Positions 61,980 through 64,000 of a stretch of DNA of 64,000 nt are shown piece by piece. Both the position numbers and the translations under genes were made by a program. How positions within the stretch are numbered: position 1 is the stretch's first letter; every line of letters starts with the position of its first letter. Source of the stretch: Luzula sylvatica. Lineage: Eukaryota > Streptophyta > Magnoliopsida > Poales > Juncaceae. Location of the stretch: positions 74,448,100 through 74,512,099 of the forward strand of contig OX326958.1 in NCBI GenBank assembly GCA_946800325.1, read 5' to 3'. The notes under the pieces are model-generated. The model was not told where the DNA came from. It did not search any database and was given only the letters and a program-made list of their open reading frames with translations.

Positions 61980-63642
61980 GGTTGTGAAATTTGGTGAAAA
62001 CTTATGTACTAAAAGATACGATACAAATGATCTTAAAACACGTTATTTGAACTCCTCAAAGCGTTAAAATCTTGTTTTGAATCGAAAAACAAACTTTCTT
62101 AGTGTTTGTGAAATTTGGTGAAAAGTTATGTAGTAAAAGATATGATACAAATGATCTAAAAATACGTTATTTGAACTCCTCAAAGCGTTAAAATCTTGTT
62201 TTGAATCGAAAAACAAACTTTCTTAGTGTTTGAGACATTTGGTGAAAAGTTATGTACTAGAAGATACGATACAAATGATCTTAAAACACGTTATTTGAAC
62301 TCCTCAAAGCGTTAAAATCTTGTTTTGAATCGAAAAACAAACTTTCTTAGTGTTTGTGACATTTGGTGAAAAGTTATGTACTAAAAGATACGATACAAAT
62401 GATCTTAAAACACGTTATTTGAACCCCTCAAAGCGTTCAAATCTTGTTTTGAATCGAAAAACAAACTATCTTAGTGTTTGTGAAATTTGGTGAAAAGTTA
62501 CGTACTAAAAGATACGATACAAATGATCTAAAAACACGTTCTTTGAACTCCTCAAAGCGTTCAAATCTTGTTTTGAATCGAAAAACAAACTTTCATAGTG
62601 TTTGTGAAATTTGGTGAAAAGTTATGTAGTAAAAGATACGATACAAATGATCTAAAAACACGTTATTTGAACTGCTCAAAGCGTTAAAATCTTGTTTTGA
62701 ATCGAAAAACAAACTATCTTAGTGTTTGTGAAATTTGGTGAAAAGTTATGTACTAAAAGATACGATACAAATGATCTAAAAACACGTTATTTGAACTCCT
62801 CAAAGCGTTCAAATCTTGTTTTGAATCGGAAAACAAACTTTCTTACTCTTTGTGAAATTTGGTGAAAAGTTATGTAGTAAAAGATACGATACAAATGATC
62901 TAAAAACACGTTATTTGAACTGCTCAAAGCGTTAAAATTTTGTTTTGAATCGAAAAACAAACTATCTTAGTGTTTGTGAAATTTGGTGAAAAGTTATGTA
63001 CTAAAAGATACGATACAAATGATCTAAAAACACGTTATTTGAACTCCTCAAAGCGTTCAAATCTTGTTTTGAATCGAAAAACAAACTTTCTTAGTGTTTG
63101 TGAAGTTTGGTGAAAAGTTATGTACTAAAAGATACGATACAAATGATCTTCAAACACGTTATTTGAACTCCTCAAAGCGTTAAAATCTTGTTTTGAATCG
63201 AAAAACAAACTTTCTTAGTGTTTGTGAAATTTGGTGAAAAGTTATGTACTAAAAGATACGATACAAATGATCTAAAAACACGTTATTTGAACACCTCAAA
63301 GCGTTAAAATCTTGTTTTGAATCGAAAAACAAACTTTCTTAGTGTTTGTGAAATTTGGTGAAAAGTTATGTAGTAAAATATACGATACAAATGATCTTAA
63401 AACACGTTATTTGAACTCCTCAAAGCGTTAAAATCTTGTTTTGAATCGAAAAACAAACTATCTTAGTGTTTGTGAAATTTGGTGAAAAGTTATGTACTAA
63501 AAGATACGATACAAATGATCTTAAAAAACGTTATTTGAACTCCTCAAAGCGTTCAAATCTTGTTTTGAATCGAAAAACAAACTATCTCAGTGTTTGTGAA
63601 ATTTGGTGAAAAGTGACGTACTAAAAGATACGATACAAATGA
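61980..63642 (+). repeat. 26-monomer HOR unit, alpha type, copy 3, truncated
   Basis: It continues the same series ('gatcttcaaac' at 63,151) and enters the first 'gtgacg' monomer, where the inversion interrupts it after about 13.4 monomers. A private A at 63,527 (TTAAAAAACG) distinguishes it from the base at 60,303. Confidence 0.92.
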
Positions 63643-63652
63643 CGTGTTTTTA
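63640..63652. other. Inversion junction with 9-12 bp inverted filler
   Basis: Plus-strand satellite ends ...CGATACAAATGA (63,642). In an intact monomer the next 12 bases are TCTAAAAACACG. Here the next 12 (63,643-63,654) are their exact reverse complement, CGTGTTTTTAGA. The sequence then continues as minus-strand satellite TAGTTTG..., which in an intact minus-strand monomer would not follow AGA. The inverted filler and the shared ATCT suggest two template switches. A palindromic ACGT lies at 63,642-63,645. Confidence 0.9.
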
Positions 63653-64000
63653 GATAGTTTGTTTTTCGATTCAAAACAAGATTTGAACGCTTTGAGGGGT
63701 TCAAATAACGTGTTTTAAGATCATTTGTATCGTATCTTTTAGTACATAACTTTTCACCAAATGTCACAAACACTAAGAAAGTTTGTTTTTCGATTCAAAA
63801 CAAGATTTTAACGCTTTGAGGAGTTCAAATAACGTGTTTTAAGATCATTTGTATCGTATCTTCTAGTACATAACTTTTCACCAAATGTCTCAAACACTAA
63901 GAAAGTTTGTTTTTCGATTCAAAACAAGATTTTAACGCTTTGAGGAGTTCAAATAACGTATTTTTAGATCATTTGTATCATATCTTTTACTACATAACTT
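63643..64000 (-). repeat. Inverted satellite segment, about 2.9 monomers
   Basis: From 63,643 to the window end the same satellite is read on the minus strand. Reading backwards from 64,000, the order of variants is: a GATATG monomer with 'aaaatacg', a 'tgagacattt' monomer with 'actagaag', a 'tgtgacattt' monomer, then 'gaacccctc'. This order matches the plus-strand stretch at about 62,123-62,471 (and its 26-mer equivalents near 58.9 and 55.7 kb), so the arm is a reversed copy of that part of the 26-mer HOR. The arm continues beyond the window, so its true length is unknown. Confidence 0.97.

Larger units (their letters stand above)
1..63642 (+). repeat. Satellite DNA array, 124-bp monomer, direct orientation
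   Basis: The first monomer (bases 1-124) recurs at 125, 249 and so on with a strict 124-bp period, giving about 513 copies. Base composition of the first copy is 49 A, 40 T, 35 G+C, so it is AT-rich with a mild A excess on this strand. Copies differ at a limited set of positions, for example GTACT/GTAGT near monomer base 57, TTTCTT/TATCTT near 23, CTAAAAAC/CTTAAAAC near 84, and GTTAAAAT/GTTCAAAT near 115. The ordered recurrence of these variants defines higher-order repeats. Only eight places break the 124-bp register, and they are listed separately. No non-satellite sequence interrupts the array. High-copy tandem DNA with HORs is a known property of eukaryotic centromeric and heterochromatic satellites. 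A centromere function here is inference only. The family was not recognised. Confidence 0.99.

Noticed and set aside
63630..63660. Simple symmetric palindrome or hairpin end at the inversion
   Set aside because: The arms on the two sides are at different positions of the 26-mer. Only 12 bases of filler mirror the expected continuation, so this is not a fold-back of the immediately adjacent sequence.
1..64000. CRISPR array
   Set aside because: There are no unique spacers. The whole 124-bp period is repeated with point variants, and the unit is far longer than a CRISPR repeat-spacer pair.
1..64000. Embedded retrotransposon, SINE or tRNA-derived sequence
   Set aside because: Every stretch I read aligns to the 124-bp monomer. 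I found no terminal repeats, poly-A tails, target-site duplications or A/B-box pairs interrupting it.
1..64000. Species assignment from the monomer
   Set aside because: I do not recognise the monomer sequence. Period and AT content alone fit many insects, plants, fish and other eukaryotes. A search of the monomer against satellite databases and assembled genomes would decide it.

Overview
The whole 64 kb is a single satellite DNA array. A 124-bp, AT-rich monomer (28% G+C in the first copy; 35 of 124 bases) repeats head to tail about 513 times from base 1 to base 63,642. The array then flips orientation, and the last 358 bases are the same satellite read on the minus strand. I see no gene, RNA gene, transposon, telomeric repeat or non-satellite spacer anywhere. 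Kilobases of near-identical monomers organised into higher-order repeats (HORs) are typical of centromeric or other heterochromatic satellites of eukaryotes. I do not recognise this monomer family and cannot name the species from it.

Monomers differ by diagnostic point variants, and these variants recur in long ordered blocks. A useful landmark is a monomer with 'ttagtGGttg' instead of 'ttagtgtttg'. Using it as the unit boundary, the HOR lengths in monomers are: partial 31 (1-2635), 26 (2636-5868, with +14 and -5 bp indels), 31 (5869-9712), 20 (9713-12192), 26 (12193-15416), 30 (15417-19136), 21 (19137-21740) and 23 (21741-24592). A 19.5-kb domain without the landmark follows (24593-44133). 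After it come 31 (44134-47977), 20 (47978-50457), 26 (50458-53681), a rearranged unit of 1,850 bp (53682-55531), and three consecutive 26-mers, the last one truncated (55532-63642).

The order 31-20-26 occurs twice at a constant offset of 38,265 bp, so a block of about 12.7-17.4 kb has been duplicated over long range. The landmark-free domain contains its own nested duplications: a 7.05/7.18-kb block present twice, and a 3,951-bp block present three times. That block carries a 17-bp deletion as a lineage tag. The left copy of the long-range duplication also contains a perfect-register 3,720-bp tandem duplication and a roughly 0.4-kb patch that looks like gene conversion.

Almost all changes in copy number keep the 124-bp register, which points to homologous unequal exchange. 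A few junctions break register: 2,781-2,808, 5,764, three 17-bp deletions, two junctions at 55.23 and 55.53 kb, and the inversion at 63,642. These mark non-homologous or template-switch events.

Each monomer contains a short dyad, and about half carry a second, stronger one beside it. These are candidates for local secondary structure or protein binding. All coordinates of recombination junctions are approximate to within one block of identity. Unit boundaries were set by landmark and are arbitrary in phase.
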